DNA from: Prevotella sp.
GTDB lineage: Bacteria; Bacteroidota; Bacteroidia; Bacteroidales; Bacteroidaceae
Reading direction: 5' to 3'
Length of the DNA: 64,000 nucleotides
Assembly: GCA_024690505.1 (NCBI GenBank)
Contig: JAILPA010000188.1
Coordinates: 1 to 64,000 of the forward strand
Shown: positions 1 through 9,671 of the stretch, piece after piece
Layout: each line of letters starts with the position of its first letter
How positions within the stretch are numbered: the stretch's first letter is position 1
The notes under the pieces: model-generated
What the model was told of the DNA's origin: nothing
Seen by the model: only the letters and a program-made list of their open reading frames with translations
Databases searched by the model: none
Program-made: the position numbers and the translations under genes

Positions 1-101
1 TTATTTTGCAACCTCAAGTTTGCAAAATCCGTATATTGTTGGCGCAGACAGCAGTTTGCCTTTGACATAAATCAAATAAGTGTAAAATTGCTACGAAAAA
101 C

Positions 102-133
102 TTTGGAAAGTTTGCAGGAAGTCTATATCTTTG
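102..133 (+). promoter_or_regulatory. Bacteroidetes-type promoter TTTG(102-105)-N20-TATCTTTG(126-133)
   Basis: Exact match to the -33 TTTG / -7 TAnnTTTG consensus with 20-nt spacing. Confidence 0.75.
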
Positions 134-139
134 CACTCA

Positions 140-236
140 GAACAAAGAATATTTTTTTTGATTTGTTTTAGTAGATTAGTTTTTAAGTAGTTTGTTTTTG
201 GAATCCGGCTGTCGTGATGACAGCCGGATTTTTTTG
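140..236 (+). ncRNA. Candidate small RNA or orphan leader between a promoter and a strong terminator
   Basis: Promoter at 102-133, intrinsic terminator at 202-235, and no ATG-initiated ORF between them. Confidence 0.4.
202..235 (+). terminator. Intrinsic terminator
   Basis: 12-bp perfect stem AATCCGGCTGTC/GACAGCCGGATT, 5-nt loop, followed by a T-run. Confidence 0.85.
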
Positions 237-320
237 GTGCTCACTAATAAACAGATGCTCTATTGTGGTGAGGATGGAGCTTGGCCGGACAACAGACCTT
301 GCAAGGCTGGAGCAAATTGG

Positions 321-484
321 GAATTTTCTTTACACAGATATTCTTGCGAAAAGGGAAGGACAACTTTGAAGGCAGAAAAGGACAGCTTTGAGGGTCAAAA
401 AGCGGTGCTTTTCCACCCTCAAAGCTGTCCTTTTCCAAAATCCTTACTGTGAGGTTATTTTCGCAAATTAGAATTTTTCTTACA
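321..484 (-). repeat. 164-bp modular intergenic element, copy A (four 22-bp modules flanked by TGTAARRAAAATTC direct repeats)
   Basis: Reverse-complement orientation of copies at 26782-26945 and 53794-53958; same flanks and module layout. Confidence 0.85.
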
Positions 485-598
485 TTCCACTATCCTCTCC
501 AAGCTACTGTGATGTATGGAAACAGGGTGACCAATTTGATATTCCCATTAATACCATGCCACCACCCCTATGAAAGCTCGACAGAGACCTGGCCTTAC

Positions 599-2704
599 TT
601 ACCTGAGGAATGGTCTGCGTGTAGCATCGGGGCCCAGATAGAATCCCGTATGCGGGGGCTGGTTGTAGGCCGTGTTCTGTGCTGCTACGCTGAGCCGATA
701 GGGGACGTCGAGCATCAGGCAGTTGATGCGATATTCGGTGGGTAGCGTGGTGACGTAGAGCCTCAGCTCGGTGCTCTCCCTGTTGCGTACTAACACCTCC
801 TCACGCCAGTCTCCGAGTATATCAGCCGAGAGGCATGGGTTCGACTTTGTGCCGTTGTTAAACTGTGTGCCCTCGAAGCGCTGCACGTTGGTCATGCGCC
901 CTGTCTGCCAGTCGTACTTCGACACGGTCTCGTGGTCGAGCATCTCGCGCAGCAGGTCACCGTCCCACCACACGGCGAAGTTGGTGGGAATGCGTACGCC
1001 CCTCACCCTCAGGGCATTGTCGTCACCGCCATCGGCCGGGCCTTGTGCTTCTTTCTTCGGTGCCACCAGTTCTCCCTTGATGTTCCTGATTCCGTGGCTA
1101 TCGCTGCTCCACATCTCCAGTCCTGGGTTAGTGGGGTCGATGTCGGCTGCCATGCAGCGACCCACATCTTCCTTGCTCTTTATCTGGAAGATGATTTCGC
1201 CTGTGAGAGCATCGCGCAACTCGCTGCCGTCGCGGCGGTTCTCGTGGCAGTCCCACACCTGCAGGCGGTCGGAGGTTGGGTCGAAAACGGTGAGGTGCAT
1301 GGCGTCGCCGTGTCCCATCCGTGTGTTGTAGAGTCCGCGTCCGTCGTGGTCGAGGGCCATTGCGCCATAGGTTATTTCATCCAGTCCGTCGCCATCCACA
1401 TCGGCAATGCGCAGGTTGTGGTTTCCCTGCCCGGCATAGTCAGCCCATTGGGGCTCGTTGGTGTCGAAAGTCCAGCGGTTTTTCAACTCGTGTCCATCCC
1501 AATCCCATGCAGCAATGACGGTTCTGGTGTAGTATCCTCTACAAAAGATGCCGCTGGCAATAGCCTTTGCTGGCTGTCCTGCCGAGGCCGGCCGCTGGTT
1601 GCCCAGATAGCCCACTGCTGCCAGATAGCGCTCCGAGCGGTTGCCGTGGTCGTCGCCCCAGCTGCGGCCGTTGCCTCTCTCTGGTATGTAGGGTTTCGTG
1701 TCGAGCACGGCGCCCGTCAGTCCGCTGAACACCGATATATATTCCGGTCCGTCGAGTATGCGGCCCATCTTGTTGTCGCTGTTCTGACTGTTGTTCAGGA
1801 ACGAGCGACGCATGTTGCGCCGTTCGGTGCCTGAAAGGTTCTGAGGCAGTGTACGTTCGATACTGTCCCACTGCCGATAGCGTCGGCGAGCCTCATCGCG
1901 CTCTTGCTGCATACGGCGCTGATAGGCTTCGGGATCAGCCTTGATCTTATCCATGCCATGACGCCAATCGGCCTTGGCATCGCCTATCACGTTGCCCTGA
2001 CCGTCCTTGGTGCCGTCGGCAGTCTTTGCCATCAGCTCGGCACATCCGTCGCCATCGAAGTCGTAGACCATGAACTGTGTGAAATGGGCACCGGCGCGGA
2101 TGTTGGGCCCAAGGTCGATTCGCCAGAGCATTTTGCCGCTGTCATCACCGTTGCCGATGCTGTAGCAATCTATGTAGACATTGGCAGTAAAGCCGGCAAA
2201 CATGTTATCCTTGGCGTTCGAGGGTTCCCACTTCAGGAACACCTCATACTGTCCATCACCGTCCACATCGCCCACGCTGGCATCGTTGGCATGGTAGGTA
2301 TAGCGTGAGCCATCGGGCATGGTGCCGCCTTCGGGCTGTTGCAGGGCGATGGGGATATATCCGTCAGGGGCGTTGGCTTTGAGCAGCCATGAGCCACTGA
2401 CTCCCCCTCCGCGCACTTCGTACAGGGCATCGGTGCTCAGGGGGGTCTCGTCGACGTAGAACGTGCCACCCCTTTTCAGCGGGCTGGCATTCAGTTTCTG
2501 TCCGTTGCGGTAGACGTCGAACGGCTGTCCGTTGGAGTCGCTTTCAAGTACACGCCAACTCACTACGACCTGCTGCCCATGGCGCAGGGCCACAACGCCT
2601 CGGTTCAGCCGGTCACGGCACATCTGCGACAGATTGTAGCGTGGCTGGGCGCCTGCGGTCAGTGTTACTAAAAAGATGCTTGCAATAATGAGTCTTAGTT
2701 TCAT
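599..2704 (-). CDS. Rhamnogalacturonan lyase, PL11-like
   Basis: 701-aa ORF with signal peptide; DVDGDGQYEVFLKWEPSNAKDN, GGDDNALRVRGVRIPTNFAVWWDGD and ADILGDWREEVLVR motifs typical of YesW/YesX-type PL11. Confidence 0.9.
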   Translation of the reverse strand: MKLRLIIASIFLVTLTAGAQPRYNLSQMCRDRLNRGVVALRHGQQVVVSWRVLESDSNGQPFDVYRNGQKLNASPLKRGGTFYVDETPLSTDALYEVRGGGVSGSWLLKANAPDGYIPIALQQPEGGTMPDGSRYTYHANDASVGDVDGDGQYEVFLKWEPSNAKDNMFAGFTANVYIDCYSIGNGDDSGKMLWRIDLGPNIRAGAHFTQFMVYDFDGDGCAELMAKTADGTKDGQGNVIGDAKADWRHGMDKIKADPEAYQRRMQQERDEARRRYRQWDSIERTLPQNLSGTERRNMRRSFLNNSQNSDNKMGRILDGPEYISVFSGLTGAVLDTKPYIPERGNGRSWGDDHGNRSERYLAAVGYLGNQRPASAGQPAKAIASGIFCRGYYTRTVIAAWDWDGHELKNRWTFDTNEPQWADYAGQGNHNLRIADVDGDGLDEITYGAMALDHDGRGLYNTRMGHGDAMHLTVFDPTSDRLQVWDCHENRRDGSELRDALTGEIIFQIKSKEDVGRCMAADIDPTNPGLEMWSSDSHGIRNIKGELVAPKKEAQGPADGGDDNALRVRGVRIPTNFAVWWDGDLLREMLDHETVSKYDWQTGRMTNVQRFEGTQFNNGTKSNPCLSADILGDWREEVLVRNRESTELRLYVTTLPTEYRINCLMLDVPYRLSVAAQNTAYNQPPHTGFYLGPDATRRPFLR

Positions 2705-2855
2705 AGATAATGTGATGGAGTTTGTTCTTGTGGTGCAAATATAAAGAAAAAAAACGAATCGAAAAAGGGACTACTCCGATTTTTCAGTTTTTTTGGCATA
2801 ATATGTGTCACGAACGAGAAAAAAAATGGAAGGAATGCGATGTCGTCTGAATGAA

Positions 2856-2970
2856 AAAGCGTAACTTTGCAAACGGCAAAGCATAACTTTGGCCCAGGAG
2901 AAACGTAACTTCGACCGCAGAGAAACGTAACTTCAAGGACAACAAAGAGTAACTTCGCTAAAACAAAAGC
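2856..2970 (+). repeat. Tandem 22-bp repeat array (5 units), CGTAACTTYG type
   Basis: The gtaact/ataact core recurs at 2861, 2883, 2905, 2927 and 2949, exactly 22 bp apart. Confidence 0.85.
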
Positions 2971-2981
2971 AATACATAGCC

Positions 2982-4997
2982 ATGAAGAAAAGACTCCTTT
3001 CACTCTTCCTGACCGCAGCAGCCACACTGGCAGCAACGGCCCAGACACTGAACGTGGCCTCACCCGACGGGCGGCTACAGGTATCCATCGACTGCCACAA
3101 CGGGCGTGCCACTTACAGCCTGAGCTACAACGGTGAACCCATTTTGAAGGCATCGCCACTGGGACTGAAGGCCGACATCGGTGACTTTACCAAAGGCATG
3201 ACGCTAAAGGGCAGCCGCACGGGCAAGGTAGACAAGACCTACACCATGACGCGCACCAAAGCATCGCAGAAGCACTATGTAGCCAACTGTCTGGATGTGG
3301 AACTGCAGAATGCCGACGGACTGCCACTGACGGTGACCTTCCAGGTGGCCGACAACGACGTGGCATTCCGATACACCCTTCTTCGGGCGAAGAGCGACCA
3401 CACGGCATCAGCCTTCATCAGCAGCGAGGCCACCGCTTTCCTGCTGCCCGAAGGCACCACCACGTTCCTCTGTCCGCAGAGCAAGCCCATGGTGGGTTGG
3501 GAACGCACAAAACCATCGTACGAGGAGGAATATAAAGCCGAGGCGCCCATGACGGAGCCATCGGCTTTCGCCGAGGGATACACGTTCCCATGCCTGTTCA
3601 AAATAGCAGGACAATCAGAAAAGTCAGGAAACACGGAAAAGACTGAATCAAGCTCGTGGGTACTCATCAGCGAAACGGGTGTTGGCAGCAACTATGTGGG
3701 CTCGCACCTGAGCGACTATCAGCCAGGTGTTGGCTACACCATTGCATACCCTAACCCTGGCGAGATGAGCGGTCAGGGAAGCAGCCTCGCTGCCATACCC
3801 CTGCCTGGCTCCACACCCTGGCGAACCATCACCGTGGGCAACACGCTGAAACCCATTGTAGAGACCACCGTGGCCTACGACGTGGTGGAACCTCTTTACG
3901 AGCCCACCACCGACTACAAGCCCGGGCGCTACACATGGAGCTGGCTGGTGTGGCAGGACAAGAGCGTGAACTACGACGACCAGAAACGCATGATAGACCT
4001 GTCGGCACAGATGGGCTTCGAGTATGTGCTGGTTGACAACTGGTGGGATGCGCAGATAGGGCGCGAACGCATAGCGCAGCTGTCGCAGTATGCCCAGTCG
4101 AAGGGGGTGCGACTGCTGCTGTGGTACAACAGCAACGGCACTTGGAACGATGCGCCGCAGACGCCACGCCAATGTATGAACACCGCCATCGCACGAGAAC
4201 GCGAGATGGCGTGGATGCAACAGATTGGCATTGCTGGCATCAAGGTCGATTTCTTCGGAAGCGACAAGCAGCCGATGATGCAACTCTACGAGGACATACT
4301 GAGCGATGCCAACCGCCACGGCCTGCAGGTAGTGTTTCACGGATGTACGCTGCCACGCGGCTGGGAACGCATGTACCCCAACTATGTAGCAAGCGAGGCG
4401 CTGCTGGCCTCGGAGAACGTCTATTTCTCAGAGCATCACGCACGTCAGGAGGGCTTCGAACTGACCATGCATCCCTTTGCCCGCAATGCTGTGGCTGCTG
4501 CCGACTGGGGCGGCGTGATGTTGAACCGCTATATGAGCCGCGACAACAAAAGCCGACATCCGCGCTACACCTCCGACGTGTTCGAAATGGCTTCGGGCAT
4601 CGTGCTGCAAACCAGCGTGAACTGCGTGGCGATGTATCCTAACAACCTGAATGAGCTGCCACAGTTTGAGCTGGACTTCCTTCGCCGTATGCCCACCACG
4701 TGGGACGAGACTCGTTTCATTGACGGCTACCCCACCCGCTTTGTCGTGCTGGCCCGCCGCACAGGCAACAATTGGTATGTGGCCGGACTGAACGGCACGC
4801 GGGAAGAGAAGAAACTCGTGCTCAATCTGCCGATGTTTGCCGGTAAGACCGTTGACTACTACACCGACCGCCCCGCGAAGAAAGGCGAGCTGGTGCCGAA
4901 TTCAGAGTTAAAACGTTTAAAGGTGGGTGCCGACGGACGGGCTAAAGTAAGCATTCAGCCCATGGGCGGCATCATCATTTGTAGCGGGAAGGGATGA
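2982..4997 (+). CDS. GH97-family glycoside hydrolase (SusB-like)
   Basis: 671-aa ORF with signal peptide; GRYTWSWLVWQDKSVNYDDQKRMIDLSAQMGFEYVLVDNWWD and GIKVDFFGSDKQ motifs. Confidence 0.92.
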   Translation: MKKRLLSLFLTAAATLAATAQTLNVASPDGRLQVSIDCHNGRATYSLSYNGEPILKASPLGLKADIGDFTKGMTLKGSRTGKVDKTYTMTRTKASQKHYVANCLDVELQNADGLPLTVTFQVADNDVAFRYTLLRAKSDHTASAFISSEATAFLLPEGTTTFLCPQSKPMVGWERTKPSYEEEYKAEAPMTEPSAFAEGYTFPCLFKIAGQSEKSGNTEKTESSSWVLISETGVGSNYVGSHLSDYQPGVGYTIAYPNPGEMSGQGSSLAAIPLPGSTPWRTITVGNTLKPIVETTVAYDVVEPLYEPTTDYKPGRYTWSWLVWQDKSVNYDDQKRMIDLSAQMGFEYVLVDNWWDAQIGRERIAQLSQYAQSKGVRLLLWYNSNGTWNDAPQTPRQCMNTAIAREREMAWMQQIGIAGIKVDFFGSDKQPMMQLYEDILSDANRHGLQVVFHGCTLPRGWERMYPNYVASEALLASENVYFSEHHARQEGFELTMHPFARNAVAAADWGGVMLNRYMSRDNKSRHPRYTSDVFEMASGIVLQTSVNCVAMYPNNLNELPQFELDFLRRMPTTWDETRFIDGYPTRFVVLARRTGNNWYVAGLNGTREEKKLVLNLPMFAGKTVDYYTDRPAKKGELVPNSELKRLKVGADGRAKVSIQPMGGIIICSGKG

Positions 4998-5039
4998 ATC
5001 AGCAGGCGTGCATCATTCATAGCAACGGACAGGAATAAA

Positions 5040-6737
5040 TCAGCGGGCGTATTTCTCAATCAGCCCGTCGGCCTGGTCGTCGCCCAGTTCCTTGGCACGC
5101 TGCAAGTTCTTCAGGCCATCAGTCTTCTGACCTTTCAGACATTGCGCCAGTCCGAGGAACAGGTAGCCGTCGCTCAGCTGGGGGGCTACTTTAATGCAGT
5201 CCTGCGCCGCAGCCATAGCCTCGTCATACATGCCGACCCGCACTAAGAGCGAAGCCTTCTCGGCCAAATACAGCTCGCTTTGAGGGTTCATCTCAATGGC
5301 GCGGTTGATGTCGTTCAATGCCTGCTGATAAAGCTTTCCGCCTACTTCGGCCTGATGGCGCATATAGTAGAAGCGGTCGGTCAGCTGGGCCTGCATCAAC
5401 TGCTCATAGTCTATGAGGTCGGCCACGGCATCACGGTAGCGTCCCACATCCATGCGTGTCTGTGCACGCAACAGTATATATGGAGCGGCTTCCTTCAGAT
5501 ATGGGCGCGAGAAGGTAGTGAGAGCACTGTCGAGCATCTGCAGTTGTCCGACGGAGTCGTTCATCATGGCTTTGCATTGGGATGCCTCGTAGAACAGGTC
5601 GGCCGAGCGGAGATTAGTGGTAAAAAGCTCTTCGTAGACGGAAAAGGCTTCAGCATAGTTCTTCTGTGCATAGAGCACATAGGCCTGCTGTTGCTTATAA
5701 GCCGGAATGGGCTGAATGTCATAAGCCTTGCGGGCCTCGTCGAGGGCACGGTCAAGGTTCCAGGGGGCATATTCGGGCTGGGGCTTGTAGACCGCTTTCT
5801 GATAAATGAGACGCGAATAGGCATAGTGAGCCTCATCGGGGTGTTCAGCCACGCTGATGGCCTTGGCCATATCGGCATCGGCATCGGCATAACGGTCGGC
5901 ATCGGCCAGGTTCTGCGCACGGTACTGATAGCCCTCGGGATTGCGGGGGAACTGGGCAATGAAATCATCGACCAGTCCTGCGAAGCTGAGCGAGTCGAGC
6001 GCTGCCGATGCCATGAACAGAGTGAGCTGGGCCTGTTCTTCATCGGCAGGCAAAGCCTTCTTGATGCCGATAGCACGCAGGGCGGGGTCGTTGATGCTAA
6101 GACCCGATGTCTTCAGATCGTCGGCAAAAGCGGCACTGACAGCATAGCACAGCGTGTCAGCGGCCGAGGCGGGCTGTTGCATCAGTCCCACCACCTCGCC
6201 GGCATCAGTCAGCAACGGAGCACCCACGGCCTCGGCGGGCATTGTGATGGCAACGGTATAATAGGCGTAGGCGTCGTTAAAGGTCTCTGCCTTACGCACG
6301 GTGCCTTGGGTGGATTGCTTCGCCTCAGCATTGGGCAACAGGCACACGGTAGCACCTTGGGAAATGGCGGCACTGGCAGCAATAACAAGCGGCTGGCTCT
6401 TCTTCACCTGGACGTGGAATTTCACCACATCGTAAGTCTCGTTAGCGCCAAGAATCAGGTCGACAGGCGACTCCTTGCCCTGAGCATCGACCACAAAGGC
6501 ACGATGGGCACCGCGAAAAGGTGCAAAACAACTGACAGCCTCGCCCTGCTGACCTGTGAAGAAGCCAATGCTGCTGCCCAGTGGCGTGCCATCGGCCGAA
6601 AAGGTCTTAACGGTGAATACCGACTTGGTGGCCTTCTTCACCCACGACTGTGCCCATGCGGGACTGACGTAACACATGCAAAGCACAAGGGGCAGGGCCA
6701 ATGTCTTTGCCGTCTGTATAAGATTTATCCTCATCAT
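5040..6737 (-). CDS. Exported protein with trypsin-like (apparently inactive) N-terminal domain and TPR repeats
   Basis: 565 aa; EAVGAPLLTDAGEVVGL resembles the GNSGGPLL...GEVVG strand of S1 proteases; TPR-like helices follow. Confidence 0.7.
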   Translation of the reverse strand: MMRINLIQTAKTLALPLVLCMCYVSPAWAQSWVKKATKSVFTVKTFSADGTPLGSSIGFFTGQQGEAVSCFAPFRGAHRAFVVDAQGKESPVDLILGANETYDVVKFHVQVKKSQPLVIAASAAISQGATVCLLPNAEAKQSTQGTVRKAETFNDAYAYYTVAITMPAEAVGAPLLTDAGEVVGLMQQPASAADTLCYAVSAAFADDLKTSGLSINDPALRAIGIKKALPADEEQAQLTLFMASAALDSLSFAGLVDDFIAQFPRNPEGYQYRAQNLADADRYADADADMAKAISVAEHPDEAHYAYSRLIYQKAVYKPQPEYAPWNLDRALDEARKAYDIQPIPAYKQQQAYVLYAQKNYAEAFSVYEELFTTNLRSADLFYEASQCKAMMNDSVGQLQMLDSALTTFSRPYLKEAAPYILLRAQTRMDVGRYRDAVADLIDYEQLMQAQLTDRFYYMRHQAEVGGKLYQQALNDINRAIEMNPQSELYLAEKASLLVRVGMYDEAMAAAQDCIKVAPQLSDGYLFLGLAQCLKGQKTDGLKNLQRAKELGDDQADGLIEKYAR

Positions 6738-6758
6738 TTTAATTGTATTGCTTCAAAC

Positions 6759-6870
6759 ATCAAACCTCAGGATTCCCCCAGGAACACCTATATCAAATCT
6801 CAAGAGTTCCCAGGAACACCCATATCGACCTCAGGAGTTCCCAGGAATACTGATATCAAACCTCAAGAGT
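6759..6870 (-). repeat. About 32-bp minisatellite (4 units) extending from the 3' end of recN
   Basis: atcRaacctcaRgagttcccaggaacac units start at 6759, 6792, 6824 and 6855; the last unit is inside recN. Confidence 0.8.
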
Positions 6871-8516
6871 TCTCGGGCGTGCTGTATAGCGGCATCGGTA
6901 ACGGCGCTGCCACTCAGCATCTGGGCAATTTCCTCCACCCGCTCGGTTTCGGTGAGCATCACCATGTGGCTCTTCGTGCCTTGCGGGGTCTCCTCCTTAT
7001 ATACTTTATAGTGCGTAGAACCAAGGGCCGCAATCTGGGGCAGGTGGGTGATACTGATGACCTGGCGGTCGTTGGCACCCATTTCAGCCATCATCTTGGC
7101 CATCTGCTCGGCAATCTTGCCACTCACGCCGGTGTCAATCTCGTCAAAGATGATGGTGGGCAACTTCACCGCACCACTGATCATGGCCTTGAGCGACAGC
7201 ATGACACGGGCAATCTCGCCGCCCGACGCCACCTGCGATACAGGCTGCAAAGGGGTGGAGGCATTGGCACTGAAGAGGAAGGACACACGGTCGCGGCCGC
7301 TGCGCCCCAGTTCGGGCAGAGGCTCGATGCTCACCTGGAAGCGCACGCTGGGCATACCAAGCGGCACTAAATGGCTCTGCATCTGCTTCTCGATGGCGAT
7401 GGCTGCCTTGCGGCGCTTCTTTGTCAGCACATCGGCCTGAATGGAAGCTGACTGGCGGGCATCGGCCACTCTGCGTTCCAGGTCGGCCAAAGCCTCATCG
7501 CCGTTCTCAATGGCAGACAGCTGCGCCTGTATTTCAGCCTGGCGCGTCAACAGCTGAGCCACCGTCTCGGCGTGGTATTTCTTTTGCAAATCGTAAATCT
7601 TGTCAAGGCGACTGTTCACGGCATCCAGTTCAGACGGATCGAAATCGACATCCTCAAGCTTTGAACTTACTTCCTGTGCCACGTCTTTCAGTTCAATATA
7701 GCTGCTTTCCATGCGCTCAGCCAACTCAGGGGCACCGGGGCAGACATGTTCGACCGCGCGCAGGGCCGCAGCAGCTTTTCGCAACGACGAGACGACACTG
7801 CCCTCGTCGCCCGTCAGCGTCTGCTCCGCCTCGTAGAGAGCCGACTTGATGTCCTCGGCATGAGTCATTGTGTCAGCCCGCTGCTCCAGTTCTTCCTGTT
7901 CGCCATCAATCAGCCGCGCTGCCGACAGCTCGTCGTACTGGAACTGGAGGAAATCGGTATTCTGGCGGGCCTGTTCCACCTCCTCACGCATAGCCTCCAA
8001 GCGGCGTGTGGCCTCCTGATAGTGGGCAAAAGCATGGCGATAGGCCTCGTTTTCCTTCTCGCATCCGGCGATGACATCAACCACACTGAGTTGGAAGTCC
8101 TGTTTGTTGAGCAAAAGGTTCTGGTGCTGGGAGTGCACGTCCACCAACCGTTCACCCAAATCCTTCAGCACCGACAATGCCACAGGGGTGTCATTGATGA
8201 ATGCCCTACTTTTGCCCACTGCCGTCAGTTCACGGCGCACGATGGTGTCGGTGGCATCATACTCCACCTCGTTCTGCTCAAAGAAAGGCTCAAGTTGGTA
8301 GCGTGACAAGTCGAAATGGGCCTCGATGATGCACTTCTCGGTTCCTTGCTTTATACTCTTTGCATCGGCACGCTGTCCTAAAAGAAGGCCGATGGCGCCC
8401 AGAATGATGCTCTTGCCGGCTCCCGTTTCGCCGGTAATGACCGAAAAGCCGCCGTGGAAGTTCATGTCAAGCTCATCGATGAGCGTGAAATTCTTGATGT
8501 ATAGTTGTTTTAACAT
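6831..8516 (-). CDS. recN: DNA repair protein RecN
   Basis: 561 aa; MLKQLYIKNFTLIDELDMNFHGGFSVITGETGAGKSI Walker A, IIFDEIDTGVSGKIAEQMAKMM Walker B. Confidence 0.96.
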   Translation of the reverse strand: MLKQLYIKNFTLIDELDMNFHGGFSVITGETGAGKSIILGAIGLLLGQRADAKSIKQGTEKCIIEAHFDLSRYQLEPFFEQNEVEYDATDTIVRRELTAVGKSRAFINDTPVALSVLKDLGERLVDVHSQHQNLLLNKQDFQLSVVDVIAGCEKENEAYRHAFAHYQEATRRLEAMREEVEQARQNTDFLQFQYDELSAARLIDGEQEELEQRADTMTHAEDIKSALYEAEQTLTGDEGSVVSSLRKAAAALRAVEHVCPGAPELAERMESSYIELKDVAQEVSSKLEDVDFDPSELDAVNSRLDKIYDLQKKYHAETVAQLLTRQAEIQAQLSAIENGDEALADLERRVADARQSASIQADVLTKKRRKAAIAIEKQMQSHLVPLGMPSVRFQVSIEPLPELGRSGRDRVSFLFSANASTPLQPVSQVASGGEIARVMLSLKAMISGAVKLPTIIFDEIDTGVSGKIAEQMAKMMAEMGANDRQVISITHLPQIAALGSTHYKVYKEETPQGTKSHMVMLTETERVEEIAQMLSGSAVTDAAIQHARELLRFDISIPGNS

Positions 8517-8555
8517 GCTGCTTTTGGTTATGATGCACGTCTCTACCCCTGTTCC

Positions 8556-9467
8556 TCACTTCTTGATTTGCTCCCAGGAGTTGTTCTGCGAAGCGTTGAT
8601 GCCAAACAGGATGTCGTAGACCGACTCCTTCTCCTTCTGCGTGCCCTTGCCCTTGTAGATATTGGCAAGCTCGTCCTTCTTGTAGTCCGTCCAAATCTGG
8701 GGCAGCAGGCTGAGAGGCTTGTCCTCGTGGGCCTTCTTGAGATGCGTTTCCAAAGCGGTGGTGACGTTTGTGCGGCCGCGTTCCACGTTCTGTGCCATCT
8801 CGTCCAGCCCATTACGGTAATAGTCGTACTGTAGCTGGCGGAACGGTTTCATGGCCTCGTCCAGATAGTCGTTGATGATGGCAAAGCGGTTGCGCGAATC
8901 CTCAAACGACTTCCATCCTGGGAAGCCCAGATCCTGTGCGTTGTTCACCAGATACATGCAGCGCTGCAGCACATCCGTTCCTCCAAGGGGTGAGAAGGTG
9001 TCGAGGTCGATTCCGATGATGAGGTAGGCATAGTATGCGAAGAGCGCCACGAGCTGGTTGTCGATGACCTCTTCGCTGAAGTTCAGCTGGTCGAACTGCA
9101 CGAAATCGAAGTCGAAGTTCTTGTCGCGGTTATTGTAAATAGTTGTAGTATACGCCGAGTTGTAGACAGGGCGGTTGGCCTGAATCAGTGCTGTGCATGT
9201 GAATCGGTTGGCCGAGGCGTCGTATTTTGTCACGGTGATGTTAAAAGAGCACTGTATGCGCTCGTTCTCCTGGAACTGCAAGGCTGTCCACTGGTGCTCG
9301 TTGACGAACTGCTCCAGTGTCTGTTGCAGGTTATCGAACACCGAGGCATCGGTGCCCTGCACTTGACTGTGGTTTATGGTTATCTTAGCCTGCAGCTCCT
9401 GGGCTGCAACACTATTGGCTGACAGAGCTGCCACGACAACCGTTAGGAAAAGAAATAATCGCTTCAT
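8556..9467 (-). CDS. DUF4835 family, type IX secretion protein PorD-like
   Basis: MKRLFLFL signal peptide; ITVTKYDASANRFTCTALIQANRPVYNSAYTTTIYNNRDKNFDFDF motif; next to recN. Confidence 0.85.
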   Translation of the reverse strand: MKRLFLFLTVVVAALSANSVAAQELQAKITINHSQVQGTDASVFDNLQQTLEQFVNEHQWTALQFQENERIQCSFNITVTKYDASANRFTCTALIQANRPVYNSAYTTTIYNNRDKNFDFDFVQFDQLNFSEEVIDNQLVALFAYYAYLIIGIDLDTFSPLGGTDVLQRCMYLVNNAQDLGFPGWKSFEDSRNRFAIINDYLDEAMKPFRQLQYDYYRNGLDEMAQNVERGRTNVTTALETHLKKAHEDKPLSLLPQIWTDYKKDELANIYKGKGTQKEKESVYDILFGINASQNNSWEQIKK

Positions 9468-9671
9468 AATAAACTGCAAAGCTAACCACTTTTCCTCAAA
9501 CAGCCAAATTTTTCCCGCCTTTTTCGTCTCTTACTAAGAATTTTTAGGAATTGAGCCCAAGGCAGGCCACGATGTCTTACGGGTTTCCCCTGCCTGTCAT
9601 CAGTACGACGGGCCAGCGCCGGCTATAGTGCCCAGACTGTCAGTCAACGTCAACAGAGTGGTTTGGCGGCA

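Noticed and set aside
192-452. 86-aa ORF at left edge
   Set aside because: Starts at a TTG, runs through a terminator and repeat copy A; a related peptide reads from repeat copy C, so it reflects the repeat, not a gene.
321-484. Possible insertion sequence remnant
   Set aside because: No transposase fragment; the flanking TGTAARRAAAATTC repeats are the same sequence at all three loci, so they belong to the element rather than being target-site duplications.
5280-7370. 696-aa plus-strand ORF opposite the TPR protein and recN
   Set aside because: Antisense shadow ORF in high-GC3 coding sequence; it crosses two real genes and the minisatellite and has no recognisable domain.
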